Assembly (NCBI GenBank): GCA_020698575.1
Contig: CM036248.1
Span: 13,731,729 to 13,795,728, forward strand
Source: Bostrychus sinensis
Lineage: Eukaryota; Chordata; Actinopteri; Gobiiformes; Eleotridae
Length of the DNA stretch: 64,000 nucleotides
Direction: 5' to 3'
Within the stretch, counting starts at the first letter, position 1; each line of letters opens with the position of its first letter. Under the pieces are notes generated by a model that was not told where the DNA came from, did not search any database, and saw only the letters and a list, made by a program, of their open reading frames with translations. Below are positions 33,186 to 44,799 of the stretch, piece after piece. The translations under genes were made by a program, and so were the position numbers.

Positions 33186-33300
33186 GGTTTATTGGCTCAA
33201 TGGAAAGAGCATTTACCCTTGAACTAGAAGATCTTCGAGTTTCGGTCCAGCCTGGGCTCCAAATCTTTACCACTGCTGGACAGGAGTAGTGCCTTTTCAG
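33186..33300 (+). mobile_element. tRNA-like SINE head
   Basis: ATTGGCTCAATGGAAAGAGC (A-box-like TTGGCTCAATGG) then about 40 bases later CGAGTTTCGGTCCAGCC (B-box-like). A diverged SINE head is more likely than a functional tRNA, since stems do not pair well. Confidence 0.45.
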
Positions 33301-33880
33301 AAGTCTACACTCACTGCTTGAAGTTTTCTTTTAATTTTGTGTATTTCTCTACACTGGTGCACCTTTCTTCGTCCATAGCCTTTCCTAAAAAAAACCTACC
33401 TAAGACTTTTTTGCAGAGCGCCGTGAGCCTCATTGGCTTTTTAAAGGTGTTTCCATCCATCTCCAAATGGGCAGCCGCTCGTTTCCTTCCACTCCTTCCT
33501 TCCTCAATCCATTTTATTTTCAAGTGGCAGGATACATTGATGACATCCTTCCCTCTGCACCAAGTTATTTTGATGATCTACTTTTCTTTGATATCATCCG
33601 CTTCCTTTTCTATCCATTGCTTTTTTTTTTTTTTTTCTTTTTTTTTTTGGCTTTGTCCTGGAGTGTTAATGTGTTAGATGGAGGTCCTCACCCGGCAAGC
33701 ACCATTACAGTCATTTCCTCTGTAATGTGAATGACGGCGATCCATTATTTATCTCCAGACTTGCTCATTATACTCCCCAGCCCTATTGCATATAGCCTTC
33801 TTATCCTCTCAGACAAGCTTCTCTCTTTAGATCCACTCCAGACATTATCCTATTAACAGGGCGAGGCCGCTTCAAGTAAT
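33301..33880. other. Gene-free stretch, partly CNE-like
   Basis: Frames at 33318-33730 are T-rich and have no recognisable protein. The part 33680-33870 is balanced, with ATTACAGTCATTTCCTCTGT, and looks CNE-like. Confidence 0.3.
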
Positions 33881-33889
33881 CATTTTGTT

Positions 33890-33970
33890 GAGTACATTTA
33901 CTGCTACTTGAGTAATATTCATTTTAAAGTAGTAGTACTTTTACTTGAGTACCTCTTCCACCTGGGACAT
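33890..33970. repeat. H1 hAT end fragment
   Basis: TTGAGTACATTTACTGCTAC, TAGTAGTACTTTTACTTGAG and ACCTCTTCCACCTGGG match H1 ends. Confidence 0.6.
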
Positions 33971-34109
33971 GTCTATGGACTAAGAGTCGTTTTATTGTGT
34001 AAATGTACTCGGCTTCAATGTAAAAATGTGTGTTCAATGCAAAAATGTGCTTCTTCTTCAGCTCTGGGTGAAAAACATGGCTAGAACCAGGAAGGAGCAG
34101 GTCTTTTTT

Positions 34110-34535
34110 CTAGGCCAATGATTTTCAAACTGTGGTACAGGTAGCACTGATGGTACTCAGGCTTCTTCTGGTCCTGATGTAGACCTGGTTTAGTCCTAGA
34201 TTAGTCCCAGTTGTAGTTCAAGATAAGTTCTAGTTTAGTCCTGGTTTATACCAGGACTAAACTTAAAGATTAGTCCTATTTTAGCCCTGATTTAGACCTA
34301 GATTAGTCCTGGTATAGTCCTGATTTAGTTGTTATTTAGTCCTGATTTAGTCCCAGTTTCATCCTTGTTTAGACTCAGTTTAGTTCTTAATTTTTTCTGG
34401 TTTTGTCCTATTGTGGTACTAGTTTAGGCCCAATTTAGTCCTGCTTTATTCCTGGTTTAGTCTTAATTTAGTCTTAGTTTGGACCTGTTGTAGTCCTAGT
34501 TTAGTCCTGTTTTAGACCTTAGAGCTTAGTCCTCC
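34110..34535 (+). repeat. Minisatellite-bearing hAT-like element (family H2)
   Basis: Begins with a hAT-type end CCAATGATTTTCAAACTGTG and TGGTACAGGTAGCACTGATG, followed by about 25 imperfect units of about 12 bp, TTTAGTCCTGGT. Shorter or inverted relatives are at 31835-31945, 53284-53640 and 58255-58345. Confidence 0.75.
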
Positions 34536-35150
34536 ATTGGTCTGAAATATCAGCAGGTTGAGGCCTTGAAATGGTTAAGTTTATCATTCACAGAGAAAGA
34601 CACCGAGATGAGTTTCTCTCTGGAACTAAATTAACATCTTCCCCGCTGGCAGAGAAAAGGTCAGAATACTGCAGCCTCACTATGTCGAGAATTTCATCAT
34701 CTTTCTGTAACTTTGTAGGAGCAGGGAAAGAAACTTATCCCAGGGATTTACACTTGAGCAAATACATAAGCATGTGTTGTCACTTATACTTATGTATAGG
34801 CTCTTGAAAATCTGTCAAAGCTTAGCTACAAGTGAGCATTAATTACAACCTCGAGCGACTTGTGTTCCCTTCGTTTGCGGATGCATTATTGACTGGGATT
34901 GCCAGCATGTTACACAACTCACTGCAACAGAGCTACAACTTTTTTTTTTCTTTTTTCCCCCCCCCACAAACAAGTTTAAAGTGTATTTGTTTTTGTGACA
35001 ACAGCAAAGGAAGCTAAGAGCGGACACAGAGAAGAACACATATAGCCAGTTATGAAAAGATAATTTAATCAGTCATGAGAGCTGGTAGCAATGTCAAGTT
35101 TTGTAAATTCACTATAACTAGCAGTTCTGATTTAAAAAAAAAAAAAAAAA
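34536..35150. other. Gene-free stretch
   Basis: Balanced sequence at 34560-34900 might be CNE-like. Homopolymer tracts lie at 34940-34970 and 35132-35149. Confidence 0.4.
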
Positions 35151-35335
35151 GTTTATAGGACAATGCCTATACAGGGCGACTACTAACAGCCTGCCTCAGT
35201 GTTGTGGGTTCAATTCCGGACTGTGACCATTTCCCGAATGTCTCTCCCTGCTCTCCCCATGCCATTACTATCTAATAAAGCCTTGGATTGATAGGCTCCA
35301 GGCCTCTGCAGCTCCCAAACAAGAATAAGCAAAAG
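35150..35335 (+). mobile_element. tRNA-derived SINE (family S3)
   Basis: GTGTTGTGGGTTCAATTCC contains a B-box (GGTTCAATTCC). It is followed by CTGTGACCATTTCCCGAATG, TCTCTCCCTGCTCTCCCC and CTATCTAATAAAGCC, the body and tail of a common teleost SINE. The A-box part is diverged. Confidence 0.7.
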
Positions 35336-35890
35336 AAGACAAATGAATAGATCATAAACCAGTTATGGTAATCAACAAACATCAATGAAAGTTGGCCATT
35401 GACGTTGGTTCTAATCATGCACAGCAGGTCAGTGTTAAGTAGCAAAGCTTTAATGGAAAAAAGGCTTTTAACAAACAAACTATTAATCATTAACTCATCT
35501 TCCAATTATTGTCTTTAGTGGTTGCAATTGGCTAAAACTAAACAACAAGGTGCTAGGCAGAGCCAGCTTCCAGCATAGACTGTGCTGTCTGGGACAATGG
35601 CATGCTTAATGGAAGGATCCCAAAAGATCTGCAGTATAGAGAGCTAGCTTACAGAAAAAAGATCCCTTGCAGGCCACATTTCTGTTTCAAAAACACATGC
35701 AAGAGAAATCTGAAGTCAGCTGACAGACCCTGAAAAGTAGGAAGAGATTGCTGGTGACTAGCACTGAGCCGAGGACTTGCTAACTCTGGGGCCAAGAAGA
35801 CGAGAAGAGCTGCCGCCAGATCAACACCCAAACATCTGAATCTTGCTCCACCTGTGGTAGTTTGCCAAATTTCATTCTACAGTGAACCAA
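35336..35890. other. Gene-free stretch
   Basis: Nothing recognised; frames here are short and unsupported. Confidence 0.45.
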
Positions 35891-35894
35891 GGCA

Positions 35895-36095
35895 CAGCTC
35901 CATAATCTCCTGAGACCAACAAATGCCTGTGATGGGTCGCAGGGCTGATACAGAGAAATACCCTGTACCAAATACACAAAGTAACGCACAAGGCCATGCA
36001 CACTACACTCAGAGAGATCGTAATCGCCCGGCCTGAGCATCAAACCCAAAACCCCATTGCTGAACCAATCAATCTGCCACCATGCACCCTCATTA
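35895..36095 (-). mobile_element. SINE family S1, diverged copy
   Basis: GGGTCGCAGGGCTGATACAG and GAGAAATACCCTG match the S1 body. The right end, minus strand, gives GCATGGTGGCAGATTGATTG, a weakened A-box. Confidence 0.6.
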
Positions 36096-37680
36096 ATTAC
36101 CAAATATAATGGGTAAATTCTCTCTCGGATAGATATTTTGCTGCAGTACCAGAAGTCACCACTAGTGTAATTAGCAATAGCAGAAGGTGTCATTGTCCTC
36201 TGTTAATATGATGGCTGACCTTGACCAGTTGCCCATTCTGTCAATCTCACATCTACCTCAATATAAACAAACATCAACAACCCATTTAGTGATAAATTAT
36301 CTCTGCTGCTAACTTCATAGACTGTTTTCTGCATGTGCACCAATATCTCCAAAGAATAGGGAACCTTTCATAAAATAAGTGAGATATTGCATATACTGTA
36401 GCCTTGAATTAAAAGTCAGTCACTGCATCAAACTTCACAGATATTAAAAACCAAACTCTGGCATTTTATTCTATAACAACCCTGGCTTATCTACAGAGCC
36501 AAGATGTTGCAACAATGAGAAATCCTGCTGCATAGTCTGTAAAGAAAGGACTTTAGAAATGTGTTTTTCTTGCCTTAGACTGAGGACAAATGAGTCTCAA
36601 ATGACGGCAAACAATGGCTTGATTAATCTTGGACTTTAACCCGGCTTTATGGGTATATTGCTTGATAAAGCCTGAACACTATTTGGTGGTGATTATAGGA
36701 TATTAATATCTTGAAAGTAATGAATTTGCAGCACACACATGACCTCTTTTGGCACTGAGCAGCACTGCATTGCAATCCTCACAGTCACAGATTTTTTTTG
36801 TTTTTTACCTGGATACTGTGTCTTATCTCCACCCCTTTTAGTGGCTCTATCTCCTGATGCTATAACCGCGCTCCCTTCTTTCCATGTAGTTCCCCTTTTT
36901 TTTCTCCATGCTGCCAGTGTCATAAAGTGGATCCAGCGGGGGGAAAAAAAGAAAGAAGAAAAAAGAGAGAGCTAGAGAGCTATGGGTACACTGTCAGTTG
37001 GGCTTCAGTCACAGTGTCTACCCCTGTCTGCCACTGAGGTATGCACACATGGCAAATTAATCCCTCTGCCCCATCTACGGCACATAGCGCTCATGTCAAA
37101 AGTGTAGAGATTGGGGTGACATTTCCGAAAGACAGACAGACAGACACTGTAGGCACAAAACAACACAGGGAAAAAAGGGTGTGTGAAGAGCTAATGACTG
37201 GAGTTTGAAAACAGGAAGAAAGAAGGGAGGATAAATCGGGTCGGGCTAATGAAGGGTAAACTAAGGGACACAAATAAAGCAGCTAATGAGACAGATGCAT
37301 CAACCTGCCGTGACCTTTTCCTCTTTATCTAATCATGCATGCCTTATTATGGTCTTTTTATTCACTGTTTACCATTAATAATACTTGTTGCTGTCGCGTA
37401 GGCCCTCATGCAGCACTCGCGCAGATTGCAGGCTCAAATCAACACCATTTGTTTTACTAACTACCATTTTTTTTAACCTTTGAATGTATTCATCATCGCT
37501 TCCACCAACGAGGTCTGTGTAATATAAGAAATGGAAATGCAGTTTTGGTATAAAGATAAATAGTGATTCAGTCTTTTCAAAATGAGCTGAAGGTCTAGCT
37601 GCTTCTGTTGGTGACTAAAACTCTACGTAAAGAATAAAAACTTGCTGAGTACAATCTCATAATCTAATATTTTTTGGAGG
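36096..37680. other. Gene-free stretch with CNE-like part 36690-37400
   Basis: 36690-37400 is balanced, with C/T and GA tracts and a GACA repeat (37133-37146). No exon recognised. Confidence 0.35.
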
Positions 37681-37789
37681 AAAATTACTACTCAACAGTA
37701 AACATGAGATATCTAATTACGTGAGATATCTAATTAAGTAAGAGTTGTTTTTTTTTATCCTCGTGGCAAAGAGGATAGTAGTTAGTAAC

Positions 37790-38100
37790 ATTAGAAATAG
37801 TGGTGTAGTAGTAGCCTTTAATAGTAGAAGCTGTAGCTAGCTGTATAGAGGCTATTGTAGTATTATTAGTTATAACAGTAATAAGAGAAGTGGTAAAAGT
37901 AATAGTAGTAGTAGAACCATTGTTGCAGCAGCTGCAATTACATTGTAATTTTGTACTTAGATAAACTTTACACTCAAAACATTTTACTACTTTTATTACT
38001 CAAGTAGTAACTTCTAAATATTTATATTTCACTTCTGTGTAGTAATATTTTGAATAATATTTACTTCAGTAGATATTTTGGGGAAAGGCTACTACCTGAA
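37790..38100. repeat. Degenerate AGT/AAT tract and H1 hAT fragment
   Basis: 37790-37925 consists of imperfect GTAGTAGT/AATAGTAG units. 37950-38100 (TTTTATTACTCAAGTAGTAA, TTTACTTCAGTAGAT) is H1-like. Confidence 0.6.
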
Positions 38101-38308
38101 GTGACATGCCATGCATCTGTCCAAATTCATATCAGATCCAATCAGTCAGTAAATTCATGATGTTCTAAATCTCATGTAAGAAGGTGATTCTTCCTCGGCA
38201 GTGCCCTGAGTAATTTTACACAAATAGGACCAAAATGCAATAGCTGTTACTGTAGATTATTATTATTATTTTTTTTTAGAAAATAGGCATTTTTTTTTTT
38301 TTTATGAA

Positions 38309-38545
38309 AGGGGTCATATTATGCTGTTTCAGGCTTTTTGAATTAGTTTTTGAAAACACCTTTGCATTTCACCTTTTATAACTTAAAATAAAGTATGGAA
38401 AAGGTCTTCTCTTGTGGAGCTGTTGCTTTGACTTTGCAGAGAATGCTTGGGTTAGATGTCTGGCGCCCCCTGCCAGCAACAGTGGAGACTGGACAGAGCA
38501 TAAAATGGCAATTTAGTAGGGCTATTAGCAATGTGACGCTAGTAA
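38309..38545 (-). mobile_element. M1a MITE, copy C, truncated
   Basis: The left edge AGGGGTCATATTATGCTGTT is the family end in inverse orientation. GGCGCCCCCTGCCAGCAAC and CAGAGAATGCTTGGGTTAGA are complements of the internal M1a landmarks. The other end is lost. Confidence 0.7.
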
Positions 38546-38597
38546 ATATATAAATGAGCTTGTTCCGGCGTGTTAAGCTCTTGAAAATTTCCAGCCA

Positions 38598-38760
38598 CAC
38601 CCCAGTGTGCTGGTCCCAAACCCTGATAAATGGAATGGGTTGCGTCTGAAAAGGCATTTGATGTAAGGCCTATGCCAAATCAAAATGCAAATCACTGCAT
38701 GCCAGGAGGCAGATAAGTTCCTAGCGGCCCCAGAAGGGAAAACTGAAAATAAGGACAAGA
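38598..38760 (+). repeat. Dispersed repeat R1 copy
   Basis: TGGTCCCAAACCCTGATAAA, TGGGTTGCGTCTGAAAAGGC, CAAATCACTGCATGCCAGGA and GGCAGATAAG follow the R1 order. Confidence 0.72.
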
Positions 38761-38879
38761 CTGAGAATATTTGCCACACTGAAATGTTTTTCCACAACAG
38801 CTGATGAACTTCAGTTTCAGACAGTCCCCCAGCACTATTAAACATCAACATTACATTCTAACTTAAGATTAAACACTTG

Positions 38880-39615
38880 ATTCTACCCCTTTTTTTTAAA
38901 CCTTTCCACAGATGTTGCACCACAGCTGGATTGGCACTATCAGGTGCTTCAAATTGACCATCCTCAATCTAATTGCTTTAGTTACTTTATCTTCATCCAA
39001 ATGCAGTTCCTCCAATCATTTTACAAACTAACTGAATCAAGCCGCCATATGCCGCGGTGTGTGGTTCTCGCCAAGCCAGAATGAATGGAGCTCTTAAACA
39101 ACAACTGCTACTCCGGGCCCCCTGAGATCCTGGGAACATGCTGGTGTTTTTACAGCATAATGCTCCCCTATCAAACATGGAGGGCCTCTACCAAATGACT
39201 AATGATATTTTTATTTAATTTTTTTATTTTTATTTTATTTTATACCAGCGCAAAATTATCTGTGTTCAGGACAGACAAAAAGGCTTAATAATATGGATAA
39301 AGTGAACATGTTTTTGCTATGCTTTTTAACTGCTCTAGCCCTCTGGGAAGTCTTTATAAGGTCTATGCTGAAATATGAAATGGTGTATTGTTTAATCTTT
39401 GACAACAAGCCAGTTCTCAGGCACCTTCTGTTGTGAATTAAAAAAAGAAACCGCGTTATTTTTATGATTTTTAAACTCAAAACAAAATGGGTTATTCTGC
39501 AGTATTATCTTTCTTAATAGATCCTCCATTGTGCCGTTATTGGTTGTGAATGCGAATCAGCCTCTCTGTACTCGCGGGGTGCTCCGGGGCAAGGCTATTT
39601 GGAGCAGATGTTTAC
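38880..39615. other. Gene-free stretch, CNE-like in part
   Basis: 38930-39190 is balanced and repeat-free; 39205-39240 is T-rich. No exon recognised. Confidence 0.35.
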
Positions 39616-39619
39616 AAAG

Positions 39620-39918
39620 AATCACAAATTTAACCATCTATTTATGTGTTTTTCTTGTCTCGCTCCGGCTCATGTCTCACCTGGGACTCGCAATGAAATC
39701 CCGTCAACAAAGGAAATGGTCTGAAAACAAAGAGGAAGACACTGCAAATCCTATTAATTCCTCAGAAAGTGGAAGGTCAAATCTATAGAAGCCTCCAGTT
39801 AGGTGAGAGGAATAAAGCACACATTCAGGCATCTTTATGTTGTTTTTGTTGTGTGCCAAAAGTGCAGGTCCATGTAGGTTAAAAGAAAATCAACATTTGG
39901 TCATGATGGCAAAGTGGA
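39620..39918 (+). repeat. Local duplication D1, left copy
   Basis: Shares with 40665-40953, in the same order: TTTAACCATCTATTTAT, TCTCACCTGGGA, TCTGAAAACAAAGA, AAGACACTGCAA, ATCTATAGAAGCCTCCAGT, CAGGCATCTTTATGTTGT, GTGCCAAAAGTGCAG and AAAGTGG. This copy is a little longer and looks CNE-like. Confidence 0.85.
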
Positions 39919-40340
39919 TAGTATTGATAATAACAGTAGTAGTAATAGTGGGAATAGAAAAGTAGCAGTAGAAGTAGCTGCACTAGTGGCAATAATAACA
40001 ATAATTACCTTTATGTCTCACCTGTGAGAAAGCAACAGTTTTTTTTGTACCTTGGTGGCAATAGTATTGGCAGTAGTGATAGTAATAGTAGTGGTAGCAG
40101 TAATAGAGGTAATAGTATCATTGGTGTTAGTAGCAGTATTATTATTAGTAGTAGTACTTCTAGCATTAATAGCACTACCAATAGAAAGTATTTTCTCATT
40201 TTACCTTTCGGGAAAATGGAAAGTATCAATAGTATTGATAGTAATAGGAGCGGTAGTAGCAATAGTGGGAATAGTAGAAGTAGCAGTTGCAGTACTAGTA
40301 TTAATAGCAATAGCAGTAATTACTTATTTTATTAAGTTTT
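39919..40340. repeat. Degenerate AGT/AAT/AGC trinucleotide array
   Basis: About 420 bases of imperfect AATAGTAGTAGC-type units with two unrelated islands (about 40000-40065 and 40190-40225). Open frames of 99-123 codons on both strands come from the 3-base periodicity. Confidence 0.85.
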
Positions 40341-40489
40341 TTTGTTTGTTTGTTTGTTTTTATGTTTGTTTGTTGTTGTTTTTTGTTTGTTTTTGGGGGG
40401 GGCTTGGGCAAACTTTACGCTGATTTTTAAAAAAAAAAATTATTTTTATTTTTACTTGTCAAGGTAGTCATTTCTTTGAGGGTAGGGTG

Positions 40490-40650
40490 ACAGTGCTGCA
40501 GAAACTCAAGTGGGTTGCCCACTAACTGGAGGGTTGGCTGTTCAGTTCCTTCTATGATGAGTGCACACTGTTGTTTGGTCCTTGGGCAAGACACTTCACC
40601 TACATGGCCTTCTCTAGTTACAGTATGTAGCTGGTTGTGACAGTGCAGTA
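40490..40650 (+). mobile_element. tRNA-derived SINE (family S4), diverged copy
   Basis: GTTGCCCACTAACTGGAGGG, TTGGCTGTTCAGTTCCTTC (B-box-like) and CCTTGGGCAAGACACTTCAC match S4 at 50167-50300. Confidence 0.65.
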
Positions 40651-40664
40651 TCCAAGCATAATAA

Positions 40665-40953
40665 AAATCTCAAGTTTAACCATCTATTTATAGGCCTTTC
40701 TTGTCTCGTCCTGTCTTATCTCTCACCTGGGAATTAACAAAGAAAATGCTCTGAAAACAAAGAAAAAGACACTGCAATTGCCATTAATTCTTCATAAAGT
40801 GTAAAGTCATATCTATAGAAGCCTCCAGTAAGGTGAGAGGCATGCATATACTCAGGCATCTTTATGTTGTGGTGTTTTGTTGCGTGCCAAAAGTGCAGAT
40901 CCGTGTAGCTTGTGAGAAAACAACACATAGCATTTGGTTCGGGGGGAAAGTGG
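40665..40953 (+). repeat. Local duplication D1, right copy
   Basis: Partner of 39620-39918, displaced by about 1,040 bases, with small deletions and substitutions. Confidence 0.85.
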
Positions 40954-42012
40954 AGGGGAAGTGGCAGGGCTACAGGGATCAGAGATCAAACCACTCACCT
41001 GCAGTTAGAGGTAAAGCAAAGCCAGAGCGAAGAGAGGAGGAGGAGGATAGTTTGATGGAGTGAGAGAAAAGTGCTTCTGTACACAGCCTACGGGACTCCG
41101 AGGTGCAAGCATTGAAAGGACAACTGTCTATTTTCCAATCGCTATGCCGTCTCCGATTTCTTTCCCCTCTCTCCATCTCCACTGTTTAGGCTGTGTCGGA
41201 GGTGTGTATGTGATGGTATCTTCCGGCTTGCCTGGAGACATGGCGCAGTGTTTCACAGCTAGATCAGCAGTAACAACCACTTCCAGTAGCAGAGCTGTCA
41301 CACACTGCTGCTAACAAAGCTACAGCTCCCAGTGCTAACACCGCTCACATTTAACAAGGAGAGCAGCGTGCATTTGAACCCACACTGCGCTAAATGCTTG
41401 TCCCACATCAAAACTCCAGATCAAAATTGCATATACACTATAATCAAACAGTCACAGCAGTCACAACCAGACTCAACTCAGATGCTATTTTACTACATTT
41501 TGTCATATTCAAAATGTATTATGTTATACAAAAGCAGAGTTTAAATGTTTTATGATTTTATGTAACAGGCCTGTGTGTTTCTGTTAGACTGTTTATCTGC
41601 ACAAGCGTACTGTATGTACTTCTATTCCTGATTGATTGATTGATTAATTGATTGATTGATTTAAAAATTTTCCACTGGTCAAATAAGTGAAATACAAAGA
41701 ATCTAAAAACTAATTAGATAATATGGTAAATAGGTAATATGAATTTGAATAAAAATTAACCTGAACATGTCTGTCCCTACTCAACACCACCTCACACAAT
41801 TAACAATTAGTCATATTGTTCATCCAGGTTTTGTCTAGTTGAATTTGTAATTAGACCTTGTTATCTGGCCACAAACTCACACTATTTTTTATTAAGATAT
41901 CCATCCTGTTACACAGAATAGGAATATCACAACACTGGGCTGAAGTGGTGGCAGAATTTCTGTGTGTTAAATTAATTGTTGTTCTTGCCTGCTTCATGTG
42001 AAGAAAAAACGT
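40954..42012. other. Gene-free stretch
   Basis: 40960-41340 is balanced and could be CNE-like. A (GATT)n tract lies at 41631-41660. No exon recognised. Confidence 0.35.
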
Positions 42013-42408
42013 TTAAAGATCTCCTATTTTGCAAAATCAACTTTTTTGAGCTATTAACCATAATGTTGTTTGTACCTCAAAAACATACAAGTGAAACCAA
42101 GAAGTGCTCTTGCACATTTCTGAAGCCCATAAATCGTCGCTAGACAGCGCTTAAATTGCCGTAACTACGAAGCAGCTCATTTATCTATCTTTTAGCGTTG
42201 CTAATAACCATGCTCAATAGCCATTTTATGCCCCATCATTGCTGCAGGAAGCGAAAGGAATCTAATCTAAGCATTCTCTGCAATTCTCAGCTCCCCTAAA
42301 AAAGACATTTTCCATACATATAGCCAACTTTATTTTAGGCTATGAAAATGAAATACTAATGCAGATGTGTCCAAAACAATTTTAAAAAGCATAATATGGC
42401 CCCTTTAA
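42013..42408 (+). mobile_element. M1a MITE, copy D, with TTAA flanks
   Basis: The element is 42017-42404. Left end AGATCTCCTATTTTGCAAAA; right end CATAATATGGCCCCT; TTAA at 42013-42016 and 42405-42408. Internal AACTTTTTTGAGCTATTAAC, CCTCAAAAACATAC and GCATTCTCTGCAATTCTCAG match the other M1a copies. Confidence 0.8.
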
Positions 42409-43315
42409 TGATGATTTTGATAAGTGATATGTTTGCAAAGCATTTTATGTTAAACTGTCAGTAATCACTGTATTATAATTGTAGTCCTGACCAATTTTTA
42501 CAATTATCTGGGCTTTGGACCACAAATGGCTGGGGTTTTGGCTCCTTGGCTCTTCACCTGACAAGGAATTCAACCCCCAACCTTCCATACCAAAGACAGA
42601 GGAACTAACCACTCCAAGGACCCTAACAAGTCCCTTTCAGATGCTCCTTTTTGTCAGGGGTCGCCATATTTTTCCTGACTTCCAGGCATAGGCCTCTCCA
42701 TATATCTGGGCTTGGCACTGGCACATATTGTGGCTATTAAAATAAATTGTTGTATTGATCTTGTAATATAACCAATGTGCACTGAGTTCTTCTTAAATGT
42801 TGGAAAATAGAGGAATACACTTATGATGAAAACTAATGACCTTCGTCGAATGATGATGCAAAAACAACTGAAGAAGAAAATATGTAGTTTAGCTGCAATG
42901 TGGAGAATAAATACCACTTAACGCTGTGATTACTTTAAAACAACTCAATAAATACAACTGGTAATACCTCCACAGAGTTTTTCCTGCTTTTTAAGTCATA
43001 GTCTCGTGTGGCTTGTAGTGGTATAAAGAGGTATAAATCTCTTAATGCAAAAGTTATATTAATTTGAGTAAGCCTATAACAAAAGTAAACAAAAGACATG
43101 TATAAAAAGACTGAAAGAAAGCTCCCAGTCCCTAGGGTGGAGCTGGCCTTAATTATGCTGGCTTTGCTCATCAGTCTCTGGGTTGCCCTATGGCCTTCAC
43201 GTTCTATCTCCTTATAGACTGGGAAATGGTGTTTGTCCATAGAATTAGCCTGACAGATTAACATCCACTACCGTCGCACCAGCTCAAACTGCTCCTGCCT
43301 GCTGGGGCACATGTA
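42409..43315. other. Gene-free stretch with an R1 fragment
   Basis: 42655-42740 holds an R1 piece on the minus strand (CTCCATATATCTGGGCTTGG). The rest is unique. Confidence 0.45.
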
Positions 43316-43319
43316 CGTA

Positions 43320-43400
43320 GTTGAGTTACAGTTAACTGAGTAACTTATTCTACTCTAGGAGTAGTTTTATTGCCACTACTTCTACTAGAGTAATATCATT
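43320..43400. repeat. H1 hAT end fragment
   Basis: GTTAACTGAGTAACTTATTC, TAGGAGTAGTTTTATTGCC and TTCTACTAGAGTAATAT resemble the arrays near H1 ends. Confidence 0.45.
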
Positions 43401-43578
43401 AAGTAACAATACAAAAATAAAGATGTAATTTATTTTTAGAAATATCATGTCATTGAAAACATCAGAATTTGCTGAACTTTTTTTATGTTTCATGTTTTGT
43501 CTGTTTTTTGTCAATACAAAACATAAATCAGGCATCATTTTTCCCAAAATACTTTTTTAGTTGAGCAATTAATCATAA

Positions 43579-43579
43579 T

Positions 43580-43635
<56 letters not shown>

Positions 43636-43636
43636 A
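43579..43636. repeat. (ACT)n microsatellite
   Basis: About 19 perfect ACT units followed by an (AGA)n stub. Confidence 0.98.
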
Positions 43637-43649
43637 GAAGAAGAAGATT

Positions 43650-43815
43650 ACATTGCATTATTCAGTCACACTCAATGATGGTAAGTTTCTTCTGTAGCCA
43701 CAGCTGCCCTGGGGCACACAGACAGAAGCATGGCTGCCAATCTGTGCCTACAGCCTCTCCGACTACAATCAAACACATAGTCACACTAACAGAGTTACAC
43801 AGGCAAGGTTTCCTG
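43650..43815 (-). mobile_element. SINE family S4, body fragment
   Basis: CATTGCATTATTCAGTCACA, GCCACAGCTGCCCTGGGGCA and CTACAATCAAACACATAGTC are complements of the S4 body at 50320-50470. Confidence 0.7.
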
Positions 43816-43819
43816 CAAT

Positions 43820-44515
43820 TCGAATGGTTCACAGAATTCTGAATAACTCCGCACCTGCACCACTTAAGCACTTGGTCCAGTTTACATCAGGGGTGACATC
43901 CAGAGTCACACGAGCGTCCTCCAGGGGCCAGTGTTCTGCCTAAACGTAAGACCTCATTTGCACAAACAGCCTTCTCTTATAATGCAATAAAGGAATGGAA
44001 TAATCTTCCAACTGGACTGAAACAACAAACAAACTATGCAATGTTCACTGTAGAACTTAAAAAATGGCTATGGAATAGTTAGACCTGCTTACACTAAACT
44101 GTTTAAGTCCAACACAGCACCTTCTTGTTTCTGCTTCTGTGTAATATATAAATGTAGATTGTGGACTTTAACCAATGTAATTCCTTCTCCACAGGAATAC
44201 TTATTGTTATTTGTAGTTGTTTAAATTGAGCTTGGTAATGCGGCTTTTATAAGATGACTGTTCCTGTAAATAATGTTGACTGAGATGAGGTTAGGTCTGT
44301 GTGTGAATGAGTTTTGGGGAGAGAGTGAGTCTGTGAAATACTGCTTTTACTGTGATTGTTTGAGTGTAATTGCATTGTATTTTTATTCATGTAAATCAGG
44401 GACTGCAGATGGAAACTAGCTATTTAGCTATAATCTGGTGCAGAACATCTCTGTTTTTATGAGCTTAATGTCTCTGTACATTGTCCCTTCAAATAAAGGC
44501 TAATCTAAACTAAAC
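43820..44515 (+). mobile_element. LINE ORF2 C-terminus and 3' untranslated tail
   Basis: From 43825 the translation is RMVHRILNNSAPAPLKHL, QFTSGVTSRVTRASSRGQC, then a frameshift near 43930 and an open run to the natural stop TAG at 44080-44082: VLPKRKTSFAQTAFSYNAIK, EWNNLPTGLKQ, FTVELKKWLWNS. This is the end of a teleost LINE protein (consensus TSFAQ.AFSY.A.KEWN.LP...LK..L). A long non-coding 3' part follows, ending CAAATAAAGGCTAATCTAAAC. Only one frame break in about 85 codons suggests a fairly young copy. It is 5'-truncated and lies directly after a SINE fragment. Confidence 0.82.
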
Positions 44516-44517
44516 CA

Positions 44518-44795
44518 TATGCGGCGCTGGTAGCAGGGCTTGGCAGGTTTTTGGGTGAATGGCTCTACCTACTGAGCTACTGCTGCCCCCAATTATTATT
44601 TGGCTGATTACTTTTTACTTGGGCAAGACACTTCACCCAGCTTGCCTGTATGAATGTGTTGTTTGATTGTGTGTTTGGGGATGGTCAGAGAGGCCATGGC
44701 AGCCACATATCTATCAGTCTGGCCCAGGGCAGCTGCAGCACCACATGTGCCTGAGGAGTGAATGAATAATTGACGAATGTAAAACAATAGTGAAA
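44518..44795. mobile_element. SINE S4 copy with inverted head
   Basis: 44521-44593 is the S4 head on the minus strand (GGGGGCAGCAGTAGCTCAGT reading leftwards). 44618-44790 is S4 body and tail on the plus strand (TTGGGCAAGACACTTCACCC ... GAGTGAATGAATAATTGACG). The two parts together would make one SINE with its head flipped. Confidence 0.65.
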
Positions 44796-44799
44796 GGCT

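Noticed and set aside
33186..33260. Possible tRNA gene
   Set aside because: A- and B-box-like sequences exist, but acceptor and anticodon stems do not pair; a SINE head is more likely.
40011..40423. Three long frames rich in Ser/Asn, Leu or Val/Ile
   Set aside because: Explained by a trinucleotide array read in three frames.
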